Assembly: GCA_000149225.2 (NCBI GenBank)
Contig: CM000689.1
Location: forward strand, 310,001 to 374,000
Origin: Lachancea kluyveri NRRL Y-12651
Taxonomy: Eukaryota; Ascomycota; Saccharomycetes; Saccharomycetales; Saccharomycetaceae
Reading direction: 5' to 3'
DNA length: 64,000 nt
The notes beneath the pieces were generated by a model that saw nothing but the letters and a program-made list of their open reading frames with translations, was not told the DNA's origin and did not search any database. The translations under genes and the position numbers were made by a program. This document shows, one piece after another, positions 18,852 through 27,346 of the stretch; position 1 is the stretch's first letter; every line of letters starts with the position of its first letter.

Positions 18852-18890
18852 CTCATCTCATCTCTTTTTGGATGGGCATTGAAAAATTTT
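18852..18890 (-). promoter_or_regulatory. PAC-like GATGAG pair plus RRPE-like box, RPA49 promoter
   Basis: On the RPA49 strand two overlapping GATGAG cores (18852-18862) lie about 40 bases upstream of the ATG and are preceded by GAAAAATTTT-type sequence (18881-18890). PAC and RRPE elements occur together in promoters of ribosome-biogenesis genes in S. cerevisiae; RPA49 fits that class. Confidence 0.65.
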
Positions 18891-19029
18891 TTTCTTTTTT
18901 TCTTTTTTTCTTTTTCGTCATAACATCACCGGCGACGGATCAACATGGTTTTTGCAGGTATTCTGCGTGCCGCTGGAAGCCCTCGTGTCTCCAGCTCATC
19001 GAGCACTCATATCCAGCGTCACAATCGCC

Positions 19030-19527
19030 ATGAACAAATCGCATTACGAGGTGCTCGCAGTCGAGGCTGGCGCGAGCCTTTCCCAGATCAAAAGGGCGTA
19101 CAGGGAACGGCTGCTCGACACCCATCCAGACAAGAAGAACGGCCAGCAAGCACGCTCGCAAGCACATACGCAGGCCTCGATCGAGCAGATACAGCAGGCG
19201 TATCGGGTCCTCGCAGATCCCACAAGACGTGAGCAGTACGACGCAGAGCTAGCCAAGTCCTATAAAATGCAGGGTTTCCACAACACTGGCGACGGCCTGG
19301 ACGAGTACTCGCTGGACGAATTCACGTACGATCCTGACGCCGCCGAGTTTTCGTTAAGCTGTCCACGCTGCCAGACGGCAAGAGGGTTTGCCACGGACGA
19401 GGACACGCTCGAGGAGCACGCCATGGAGCGGGACCACGGTGGGCTGCAGGTGCTGCTGCAGTGCTCCTCCTGCAGTCTATGGCTCAAGGTCAACTTTGAC
19501 ATTGTGGAAGAATACGAGTCGTCGTGA
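19030..19527 (+). CDS. JJJ3: J-domain / CSL zinc-finger protein of diphthamide synthesis (Dph4)
   Basis: Dph4/Jjj3 supplies electrons through its zinc/iron-binding domain, and a J domain, to the diphthamide pathway that modifies elongation factor 2. The 165-residue product has an N-terminal J domain (HYEVLAVEAGASLSQIKRAY, with the HPD tripeptide in DTHPDKK and a QAYRVLADPTRREQYD close). A C-terminal CSL-type zinc finger follows, with two CxxC pairs (CPRC and CSSC) and LWLKVNFD. The frame extends 26 residues upstream from another ATG at 18952, but family members start directly before the J domain, so 19030 is preferred. S. cerevisiae Jjj3 has 172 residues. The neighbouring gene is the YJR098C homologue, as in S. 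cerevisiae. Confidence 0.93.
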   Translation: MNKSHYEVLAVEAGASLSQIKRAYRERLLDTHPDKKNGQQARSQAHTQASIEQIQQAYRVLADPTRREQYDAELAKSYKMQGFHNTGDGLDEYSLDEFTYDPDAAEFSLSCPRCQTARGFATDEDTLEEHAMERDHGGLQVLLQCSSCSLWLKVNFDIVEEYESS

Positions 19528-19644
19528 AGACACACACGGGTTGGTTGGTTGCCCCGAGGCCCATCTTTTCCTCCTTCCTCGATCCAATATTAGACATGTG
19601 TATAATTATCATACGTACAGGACAACACAAGCGTGCCGCACCGG

Positions 19645-21636
19645 CTACTTCTCTTCGCTATCTACAATCGATATAAATGCCTTGGCCATAGCCTCAAAGT
19701 CGGTCATCAGGCTGACGTGTGCGCAATCAGAGGCCACCTTGGCGACGACGGGGAACCCGCGCCGTTCGGGCAGCAGCCACTTGTGGTGGACGACCCCGTC
19801 ACCAGGACCGTAGTAAAAGTCGTTGTAGCATCCCTCCTTGATTTCCTCCGGGCCGCCAACCTTGGCACCACGCACAGTGGGCACCTTGTTGCCGTAGACT
19901 ATGGCCAGCGGTGGGTACTTTTTGCGGTCATCGTGTTCCAGGCTCTGGAGAAAGCACTTGGCCCTGGGCAGCTCGCGTTCCAAGTACTCCACACATTCTG
20001 CGTATGAGGTCTTGAACTCGAGTGAGTCGTCGGCATCGTCGCCACCACCGCTGCCGTTGCCACCGTTGCCACCGTTCCCTCCTCCCCCTAGTATGCCGCT
20101 GGATGATCTGAGCATGTCAACGGGCGAAAACAGGCTGAACTTGTCGCTAGTTGCGGGCCCCGAGTCTCCGACAAGCGTGGCCTCCTCCACCTCCAGTCTG
20201 CGCTTGTCCACCAACGGCGACAGTCCGTATTCTTTCCAGACCTCTGGATCGAAAAAGTCCAGGTCGTAGCGGCTAAACGTTTTCCTGTTGACAAAGCACC
20301 GCCCGTCAAACGGCAGAAAGTACAGACTGCTCCTCATAAACAGATTGGCTTCTGCACTCAAGATGGACTTGTTGAGGATCACCTCGTCGCCAAACCTCAG
20401 CGGGCCTAGGATGTTGGGGCACTGGCTGGGCGAGCCGACGTAGATGATGCCTCTGATCAGATGCGTGTGCTCCTGCAGCACCTTGTGCGCGACCAGGCCA
20501 CCCATGGAGTGCGCCACAACGTACACTCCCTTTTTGATCTGCTGCTGGTCGTACCGCTCCTGTAGCTTTTCTGCGAGCTTCCCGGCCGTGATATCCAGCG
20601 CCAGTCTCCAGTCGTAGCCAAAGTCCTCAACGTTCACGCGCGGGTTGTTGCGCAGCCGCTTGATGAGCTTCTTGGCCACGTCGACGGGGCCGAGGTGCGT
20701 CAGCATGCCATCGGGCACGATCTTCTTCTGGGTTGCCACCTCGTCTTCGGCACGGGGCCCGATGAGCAGGTCAACTTTGCGAATGTTGAAGCCAGCTCTT
20801 ATGGGGATCCATACCCTCTTGCGCGTTTCCGCGTCGCGCAGAATGCTGCCACGGTAGCCGCCCAGCACCACAACGTCGCCCTCCAGCTCGTCCCAGATGG
20901 ACTCGAGTCTCGAGACCGCATAGCCGTCGTGGGTGGTAGTGTTGCGGTCTAGCGACAGGCTTCTCAAAGTGTTGAACAGCGCCCCCGGCGTAAATGCCCG
21001 TTTGACTGCTCGGGCCCTGACGTTGTCTATACCCTTTTGGTGTTTAAAGAGCTGGATCTCCTCCACCGAGGTGATGCTCTCCTGGCGCTGCAGTTTCAGC
21101 TTAATGGCCTGCTTGCGCGAGGGAGGCGTTTTGTCGTCGGTGTCGCCACCGTTGCTGCTGCCTGGAAGCAGGGTCTTTTTCAGGCTCGACAGCGGCGAGG
21201 AAGGCAGCAGGTTTCGGCCGCCAAACGGCAAGCTGAACGTAAAGATCTTGTGGCTGGACTTGCCAGCCGATGGGATTTCGCCCTGGTGCCGATCCACTTC
21301 GTGTTCCACGGTGGATCTGTGCGCATCGTCGCTGTCATCGTCACTTTGATCTTTATCTTGATCTTCATCATCGTCGTCGTCACTTTGATCTTCATCGTCG
21401 TAGTCGTCGTCATCGTAAATCGAATGGTGGTGGTGCAACCGCCTGCCGCCTGCCCCATGCCCAGAGACAACAGCAGAGCCACCAATTAGTGAATCTGCAT
21501 CTAGTCTTTCATCTGCGGAATCATGGGTCCTCTCGCTAGCACAGGCGTCGGAACCGTGCAGCTCATCGCCACCCTCGTGGTCCCTTGCTAGATCCGAATC
21601 GATAGAGCTCTCTGGAGATTGCTTGAAAACGGACAT
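19645..21636 (-). CDS. Putative alpha/beta-hydrolase (lipase-like), YJR098C homologue
   Basis: Uncharacterised lipase-like protein. The 663-residue product has a low-complexity, acidic N-terminal 180 residues, including an Asp/Glu-rich stretch (about 72-107) made of DDD and DQD units. A hydrolase domain then starts about residue 260 (DVVVLGGYRGSILRDAETRK). It contains the nucleophile elbow VVAHSMGGLVAHK near residue 373 (GxSxG-like A-H-S-M-G) and a following YVGSPSQCPNILGPLRFGD, resembling LCAT/PDAT-type hydrolases. The C-terminal VYGNKVPTVRG...GDGVV region could supply the catalytic Asp, and DCAHVSLM the His. The ATG at 21636 is used; the frame upstream starts with a non-ATG codon. It neighbours JJJ3, the same pair as YJR097W-YJR098C. 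The substrate is unknown. Confidence 0.85.
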   Translation of the reverse strand: MSVFKQSPESSIDSDLARDHEGGDELHGSDACASERTHDSADERLDADSLIGGSAVVSGHGAGGRRLHHHHSIYDDDDYDDEDQSDDDDDEDQDKDQSDDDSDDAHRSTVEHEVDRHQGEIPSAGKSSHKIFTFSLPFGGRNLLPSSPLSSLKKTLLPGSSNGGDTDDKTPPSRKQAIKLKLQRQESITSVEEIQLFKHQKGIDNVRARAVKRAFTPGALFNTLRSLSLDRNTTTHDGYAVSRLESIWDELEGDVVVLGGYRGSILRDAETRKRVWIPIRAGFNIRKVDLLIGPRAEDEVATQKKIVPDGMLTHLGPVDVAKKLIKRLRNNPRVNVEDFGYDWRLALDITAGKLAEKLQERYDQQQIKKGVYVVAHSMGGLVAHKVLQEHTHLIRGIIYVGSPSQCPNILGPLRFGDEVILNKSILSAEANLFMRSSLYFLPFDGRCFVNRKTFSRYDLDFFDPEVWKEYGLSPLVDKRRLEVEEATLVGDSGPATSDKFSLFSPVDMLRSSSGILGGGGNGGNGGNGSGGGDDADDSLEFKTSYAECVEYLERELPRAKCFLQSLEHDDRKKYPPLAIVYGNKVPTVRGAKVGGPEEIKEGCYNDFYYGPGDGVVHHKWLLPERRGFPVVAKVASDCAHVSLMTDFEAMAKAFISIVDSEEK

Positions 21637-22123
21637 GTGTATGTGTATGTGTTCTATTGCTCTTGTGTGTACCTCAACCGCTTGCAAAACTCTCGCTTCG
21701 AGCGTTTACATATAGGCAACTGGGAGACTCCGCGGCCTGCCAAGATCTACCTGCTGGGCCACTTCCGCGAAACGCAAACGGAACTCTACACGTGACCTTC
21801 GTGCTATGCGAGAGAGCGACGGAGGGTCAAAAAGACAAAACCAAAAAATGGAGAGAGAAAAAAAATTTTTTTTCCTTTCATATCCCGTCTTGTCTTGCGG
21901 GTCTCGTCTCGTCTCGTCTCGTCTCGTCTCGGCCTCTCGCCTTACCGCTTCTTCTCCCAACTAACATCCTCTTTTCGTCCTTTCGCGATAAATGAGTCAG
22001 TTTTCTTTTTAGGAATTGACAGTCTTGTGTAAACCAGGATCACCTACCATCGGAGATAGGTATACAAGCATTTACAACCAGAGTGCACAACTTGTCTTTT
22101 TTTCCCGTTCTCCTCCCCCTTGC
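21637..22123. other. Divergent promoter region YJR098C homologue / CRS1
   Basis: About 490 bases. Contains a CACGTG (about 21789), an A8-T-run (AAAAATTTTT at 21861-21870), and a pentanucleotide run of GTCTC (six copies, 21901-21930). No gene is supported. Confidence 0.55.
21901..21930. repeat. Pentanucleotide (GTCTC)6 tract
   Basis: Six exact head-to-tail copies of GTCTC in the intergenic DNA upstream of CRS1. Confidence 0.95.
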
Positions 22124-24517
22124 ATGTTCATTTCCAGAACAACAAACCTCTATATTTCCTCAAGACACATCGCTAGAAACATCGCTAGAAAGACCGCCGA
22201 AAGAACAATGTCCGTTGCCGTAAAGATACTGCAACCCAGATGGTACAAGCCCGAGGGCCGCAACGAGCAGCCCACGTTGAAGCTGTACAACACACTGACC
22301 AGAACCAAAGACGCGTTTGTCCCCGTCTCGGGGACCAAGAAGGTCACCTGGTACTCCTGCGGCCCAACCGTGTACGACGCCTCACACATGGGCCACGCCA
22401 GAAACTACGTGTCCACCGACATCAACAGGAGGATCCTCCAGGACTACTTTGGCTACGACATCCTGTTTGTCCAGAACGTGACCGACATCGACGACAAGAT
22501 CATCATCAGGGCCAGACAGAACCACCTGTTTGAAAAGTTTGTGGACGAGCACAAGGAGGTCACCGCCGCGGTGAAGGACAGAGTCCGCGCCAGCCTGTTG
22601 GAGTACGTGTCCTCGACCCTGAAGAAGGACTTTTCCACGGTGGAGGAGTTCGAAGAGTGGTACGCCTCGGCAGACAAGGCCAGCGAGCGCGTGGCCAACC
22701 CCAAGTTCGCAATGCACACCAACGCCGCACGGGACTGTATCAAGGCGCTGCAAACCGGGGGCGCGGACTTTTACCCGCTGGTCAAGGACGTGCTGGTAAC
22801 CGGCCTGGACAAGGAGCTGGGGTCGACCATCAACGACCCGGAGGTCTTCCGCAAGCTGCCTGCGTACTGGGAGCGCCAGTATGACAACGACATGGCAAGC
22901 CTGAACGTGCTGCCCCCCACCATCACGACCAGAGTGTCGGAGTACATCCCCGAGATCATCGAGTTTGTGCAGAAGATTGTGGACAACGGCTTCGCGTACG
23001 CTGCGGGAGACGGGTCCGTGTACTTTGACACGGTCAAGTTCGACGACGCGGAAAAGCACGACTACGCCAAGTGCCAGCCCTGGAACAAGGGCCAGCTGGA
23101 CCTGATCAACGACGCAGAGGGCTCGCTGACCAACTTTGCCGCCGCCAACGGCAAGAGGTCCTCCAACGACTTTGCGCTGTGGAAGGCCTCCAAGCCGGGC
23201 GAGCCGGCATGGGCGTCGCCATGGGGCGAGGGCAGGCCCGGGTGGCACATCGAGTGCTCCGTGATGGCCAGTGACATCCACGGCGAGAACATGGACATCC
23301 ACTCCGGAGGCATCGACCTGGCGTTCCCGCACCACGACAACGAGCTGGCCCAGTCCGAGGCGTGCTTCGACAACCACCAGTGGGTGAACTACTTTTTGCA
23401 CACGGGGCACCTGCACATCGAGGGCCAGAAGATGTCCAAGAGTCTGAAAAACTTTATCACCATCGAGGAGGCGTTGCGCAAGTACTCTGCGCGCCAGTTG
23501 AGGCTTGCGTTCGGCTTGGTGCAGTGGAACAACCAGCTGGACTTCAAGGAAAGTCTGATGCTCGAGGCGCGGTCGCTGGAGCAATCGTACACCAACTTTT
23601 TCAAAAACGTCCGCGCGTTGCACAGCGACTACAAGCACTCTCTGGAGAGCGGCAAGCTGATCTCTAAGAAGCTGGGGCCCTCCGAAAAGGAGCTGCTTGC
23701 CGGCCTGGGGGATGCACAGAACAAGGTGCATGCGGCGTTCTCCGACAACCTGTCCACACCACAGGCCCTGAAGCACCTCAGCGACCTGGTCACCAAGGCC
23801 AACACCTACATCTCTGCGGCTGGTGCGGACCTAAGAATCGAGCCGGTCTTGGCGGTCGCCAGGTATGTCACAAAGATTTTGGGCATAGTCGGCTTCCCGG
23901 TGCGCCAGGACGGCCTGGGCTGGCTGGATGAGTCCACGTCCTCGCCATCAAAGCTGTCGTCTATGTTGTCGTCTATGTCGTCTACGTCGTCGTCGTCTGC
24001 CGCCGGCTCTGCAGAAGAGATTGCCATGCCCTACGTCAGATGTCTCTCCAGCTTTAGAGACGAGGTGCGCAGATACGCCATCGAGAACGCCTCCAGCTCC
24101 GAGTACCTAAAGCTCACCGACAGGGTCAGGAACGAGGATCTGCTACACTTGAACGTTGCCTTGGATGACAGAAACAACCAGGCCTCGCTGGTCAAGTTCC
24201 TCACCGACGAGGAGAAGCAGGAGCTTGTCAAGGCCAACAAGGAGAAGCTGCTGAGACAGCAGGAAAAGGAGGCCAAGAAGCTGGAGCAAGCTCGCGCACG
24301 CGAAGCCAAGGAGCAGGAGAGGAAGGAAAAGGCCAAGGTGCTGCCACAAGAGATGTTCCGCAACACTGAGCTGTATTCCGCCTGGGATGAGAGTGGCCTG
24401 CCAACCAAGGACAAGGACGGCAACGACGTTTCCAAGTCCATGACTAAAAAGCTGAAGAAACAGTGGGAGCAGCAGAAGAAGCTGCACGAGGAGTACTTTG
24501 GCACGCCTGCGAGCTAA
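22124..24517 (+). CDS. CRS1: Cysteinyl-tRNA synthetase
   Basis: Class I synthetase that charges tRNA-Cys. The product has [19 protein letters not shown]-like content: [19 protein letters not shown] holds the first zinc cysteine and the HMGH (HIGH) motif. It also has [15 protein letters not shown], the [13 protein letters not shown] zinc-binding stretch and KMSKSLKNF (KMSKS loop). A C-terminal charged extension rich in Lys/Glu (about 700 onwards) ends in [13 protein letters not shown], as in eukaryotic cytosolic enzymes. Two in-frame ATGs are plausible. The one at 22124 adds 28 residues rich in Arg, Ser and Thr with a single acidic residue, resembling a mitochondrial presequence. The one at 22208 gives 769 residues, matching S. 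cerevisiae (767). I annotate the longer form; both may be used. Confidence 0.95.
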   Translation: MFISRTTNLYISSRHIARNIARKTAERTMSVAVKILQPRWYKPEGRNEQPTLKLYNTLTRTKDAFVPVSGTKKVTWYSCGPTVYDASHMGHARNYVSTDINRRILQDYFGYDILFVQNVTDIDDKIIIRARQNHLFEKFVDEHKEVTAAVKDRVRASLLEYVSSTLKKDFSTVEEFEEWYASADKASERVANPKFAMHTNAARDCIKALQTGGADFYPLVKDVLVTGLDKELGSTINDPEVFRKLPAYWERQYDNDMASLNVLPPTITTRVSEYIPEIIEFVQKIVDNGFAYAAGDGSVYFDTVKFDDAEKHDYAKCQPWNKGQLDLINDAEGSLTNFAAANGKRSSNDFALWKASKPGEPAWASPWGEGRPGWHIECSVMASDIHGENMDIHSGGIDLAFPHHDNELAQSEACFDNHQWVNYFLHTGHLHIEGQKMSKSLKNFITIEEALRKYSARQLRLAFGLVQWNNQLDFKESLMLEARSLEQSYTNFFKNVRALHSDYKHSLESGKLISKKLGPSEKELLAGLGDAQNKVHAAFSDNLSTPQALKHLSDLVTKANTYISAAGADLRIEPVLAVARYVTKILGIVGFPVRQDGLGWLDESTSSPSKLSSMLSSMSSTSSSSAAGSAEEIAMPYVRCLSSFRDEVRRYAIENASSSEYLKLTDRVRNEDLLHLNVALDDRNNQASLVKFLTDEEKQELVKANKEKLLRQQEKEAKKLEQARAREAKEQERKEKAKVLPQEMFRNTELYSAWDESGLPTKDKDGNDVSKSMTKKLKKQWEQQKKLHEEYFGTPAS

Positions 24518-24774
24518 ATGACTTGTCACTCTAGGAGTAGATAGGATTGTTTATATTTAAGCTTGCTAGACTTTATATTTTGCGTTTCCCTTGGGGTTTG
24601 CAGTATGCAGTACGCGGTTTGCAGTACGCGGTTTGCATCACCATTCACGTCATGGCGCACGATGCCACCTCTGCAAAGGTGATGCGCTCAAAAAAGAGCC
24701 CACCGTACCGTACTGAAACCACAGCTCTCGCTTCCGGACTGCCCACCACCAACATCATCCACAGCAGAGCAGTC
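24518..24774. other. Intergenic CRS1/VPS75
   Basis: About 260 bases between two same-strand genes. A short imperfect repeat of GCAGTACGCGGTTT occurs at about 24600-24640. Nothing else seen. Confidence 0.5.
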
Positions 24775-25686
24775 ATGGGCCGAGACTTAGAAAAGACGTA
24801 TGTCGCACACCACTTGTGATCCTCTGACCGCACACGTACTAACCTGTCCCCGTACAGCTCAAGAGCCTTGAAGAACCTTGCCGAATGCGAGGGCGAGATG
24901 GCGCAGGTCGAGAAGCGGGTTGAGCGGTACCGCCTACAGCAGCTGGGCCCCATGTACGCCAAGCGGAGCCAATGCATTGGGGACATTCCTGGGTTCTGGA
25001 GCATCGTCTTGTCGCAGCACTCGGACTTTGCCAACTACATCCGGGCAAGCGACTTCAAGTACATTGACGCCATCACCAACATCGAGATAAAGTGGCTGAT
25101 CCTGGAGGACGCCGGAGCAGACCCCCGCGACCTGGCCATCACCTTCACCTTCAAGCAGATCGAGGGTGATCTGGCCGCGCAGACCGTCACCAAGACCTTC
25201 AAAGTTGAACACGACACCTCCAAGCGCCTCACCAACAGCAAGTCTGCAGCGTCCGAAGAGGACGATCTGGACCAGGAGGCTGGGTTCCTGACGAGCACGG
25301 CGGTCGAGATCCAGTGGCCCAAGGCGTACGACGAGATCAACCCGGACCTGGTCAAGGACCGGAAGAGCGCCGAGGGCAAGAGAAACTACCGCAACGGTAT
25401 GAAGTCCTTCTTTGGGTGGTTCAGGTGGACCGGTCTGAAGCCACGCAAGGAGTTTCCCAACGGCGATGGCCTGGCCAACCTGTTTAACGAAGACATCTAC
25501 CCTTACTGCGTCAACTACTACACGCAGGCACAGAGAGATGTGCTGGACGAAAGTGACGATGGCAGCGATAGCGACGGCGGCAGCGACGAGCCGCTGGACC
25601 TCGGCCCAAGCGGCGAGGAGGAAGAGCAAGACGGAGACGGCAACAGCGATGGTGGCCAGCATACCGCGAAGCGCAGGCGTGTTTAG
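24775..25686 (+). CDS. VPS75: NAP-family histone chaperone, two exons
   Basis: Vps75 binds histones H3-H4 and partners the acetyltransferase Rtt109. Exon 1 is only 23 bases (24775-24797, encoding MGRDLEKT with the last codon split). A 60-base intron follows (24798-24857) with GTATGT, TACTAAC and a TACAG acceptor. Exon 2 runs from 24858 to 25686. The joined product is 283 residues. It has the NAP fold: a long N-terminal dimerisation helix (about 5-60), the core with IKWLILEDAGADPRDLAITFTF and TAVEIQWPKA, the SFFGWFRW segment, and an acidic tail (DESDDGSDSDGGSDE) ending in a basic KRRR. S. cerevisiae VPS75 is also interrupted by an intron near its 5' end. Without the first exon the frame has no ATG start. 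Confidence 0.93.
24798..24857 (+). other. Spliceosomal intron of VPS75 (60 bases)
   Basis: Donor GTATGT, branch site TACTAAC at 24837-24843 and acceptor TACAG at 24857. The branch-to-acceptor distance is only about 14 bases. Confidence 0.93.
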
Positions 25687-25836
25687 GACTAGAGCGCAGT
25701 AAGTAGGAGCCGCTAAAGAAAATAAAGATATAGCAATACAAAGACAGCAATACACAGATAGTAATACCGTAGTAAAAACAAACAATAAAGAACACCACAA
25801 CAAGAATTGATAAAGAACCGTACGTAACGTGTTTCC

Positions 25837-26520
25837 CTAATAATCCATACCGTCATACTTCTCTTGGGCACGACTGCTGCCCCGACCGTGGCCGGAGGGC
25901 TTTCTTGGAAACTTTTGCAGAGAAGGGCCACTGCTATGCCTCGTGTTTGGGTCGTATCTACTTGTAGTCGGTCTGGCATCGTTCTCGTGGCTCTTTTTGA
26001 GCACTTTCCCATGCTCCTGTTTCCTGTACAGGCTCTTGGAGCCTAGCTCCTGCGCCCTCTTCAGCTTTGCCAGCTTGAACTTGTACATGGGGTCTTCCTT
26101 GGAGAGGTCTGCTGCCGGCACGGCGTCTGCACTCTTGACAAGGCCTTCAACCCCTGCTCTTGAGCTGCCAAGCCCATGCTTCTTCTCGTTCCCGAGGGCT
26201 TCCTGGCGCCTTTCCAGGGTGGCCTGGTCCACCTTTCGCCTTCCCAGCAGAAAGTCGTCGTTCTTTTCCTGTAAAGCAGCAGCAGCATCCTCGTACATCC
26301 ACTCGAGCCCAGTCTTTTTCTTCTTCTTGTTTGAATTTGTGCCATCCCTGGTTAGAGAGCTCAACTCTTCGAGCTCGCGCTCCTTGGCGATCTCTAGCTG
26401 CCTCTCCTTAATCTTGCGGTGCTCATCCAGCAGCTGTTGCTCGGTCTCCCAAACCTTTTTCTTGTTTTTGAGCAAATGCGGGTTCCACGACTTTAGCAAA
26501 TTCAAGTCACCACTACCCAT
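25837..26520 (-). CDS. CWC25: Spliceosomal step-1 factor
   Basis: Cwc25 joins the activated spliceosome and promotes the first catalytic step. The 227-residue product starts with the diagnostic N-terminal Cir_N-type sequence MGSGDLNLLKSWNPHLLKNK followed by KVWETEQQLLDEHRKIKERQ, a long charged helix. It continues with WMYEDAAAALQEKNDDFLLG and ends in a basic, Ser/Gly-rich tail. S. cerevisiae Cwc25 has 179 residues. The ATG is the first in frame. It follows VPS75 tail-to-tail as in YNL246W-YNL245C. Confidence 0.94.
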   Translation of the reverse strand: MGSGDLNLLKSWNPHLLKNKKKVWETEQQLLDEHRKIKERQLEIAKERELEELSSLTRDGTNSNKKKKKTGLEWMYEDAAAALQEKNDDFLLGRRKVDQATLERRQEALGNEKKHGLGSSRAGVEGLVKSADAVPAADLSKEDPMYKFKLAKLKRAQELGSKSLYRKQEHGKVLKKSHENDARPTTSRYDPNTRHSSGPSLQKFPRKPSGHGRGSSRAQEKYDGMDY

Positions 26521-27346
26521 CGCAGAATTGTTTTTTAGTGTTTCTGTCTATTTGCAGCTCAGTCCGACTCAGTTCAGCTCAGTTCTGTTGTGCCGTTGAC
26601 ATTGCCCGTACATATACTCGTCAAACATGATACGAAGATTGCATGTATACGTACGACGTGATACAGCGCTTGGATGCATACGTACGCCCCGAGAGCTGCG
26701 CACACTGTCTGTGGCCATCGTACCGGCGTCACAGATGTCGGCTCGGACTGGGCTCTGAACTTTTCAGAAGCATGCCAATGTAGACGCAGCCCACATATCG
26801 CAGGAGCAGTCTACGCCGTGTATTCAATCCGCCAGTGCAAAAAGCGATATGCAACGTAAGCTTCCCGGCTAGCAGACAACCAACAGCTTCTGTCTTGCAT
26901 CGAGCTTGAGCAATTGCTCCCCAGCTCCAGGAAAACAGCCCTGCAGTATGGTTTGCTTATTCCACAACAGGTAGCTGCATAGGTGGTCCACCTGTCCACA
27001 GGCATCGCTCTGGCGCGCATGTGTCTGTGGTTCGGATGCGGTAGCTCCGCCCCAAACGGCCATTTCTGTTGGAAGCGGAAACACAGCTCCCAGCTTCTGT
27101 GTTGCATATGGCCAGTGGAAAACTGCGAGTCCAGTTTGCTGCATTCCAAAGCCTCACGACCCGTGAAACAAGAGATTTTACTGCATGCCTCAACAGGGCT
27201 CTGGCACCGTATACGTTGTTGTTGTTGTTGTTGTTGTGGTTTTTTTTTTCCCATTGACTATTCAAGAGCACCACGCCAGCTGCTTTGTTTTTCACTCTCA
27301 GGGTCCACCGTCCACCAGCTAGACAGAGCACACCACACACCACGCG
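26521..27346. other. Divergent promoter region CWC25/IRC20
   Basis: About 825 bases. Contains short palindromic TACGTACG-type sequence (26650-26690) and a GTT trinucleotide run (27215-27237) followed by a T-run. Short open frames here have no coding character that I recognise. Confidence 0.5.
27215..27237. repeat. (GTT)n microsatellite
   Basis: About seven GTT units upstream of the IRC20-like gene, followed by a run of ten T. Confidence 0.9.

Noticed and set aside
18952-19029. N-terminal extension of JJJ3 from the ATG at 18952
   Set aside because: The extra 26 residues have no counterpart in the family and the J domain begins directly after the ATG at 19030.
22382-23776. 464-codon frame opposite CRS1
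   Set aside because: Shadow of a GC-rich, codon-biased gene; no start context or domain, while CRS1 on the other strand has all its motifs.
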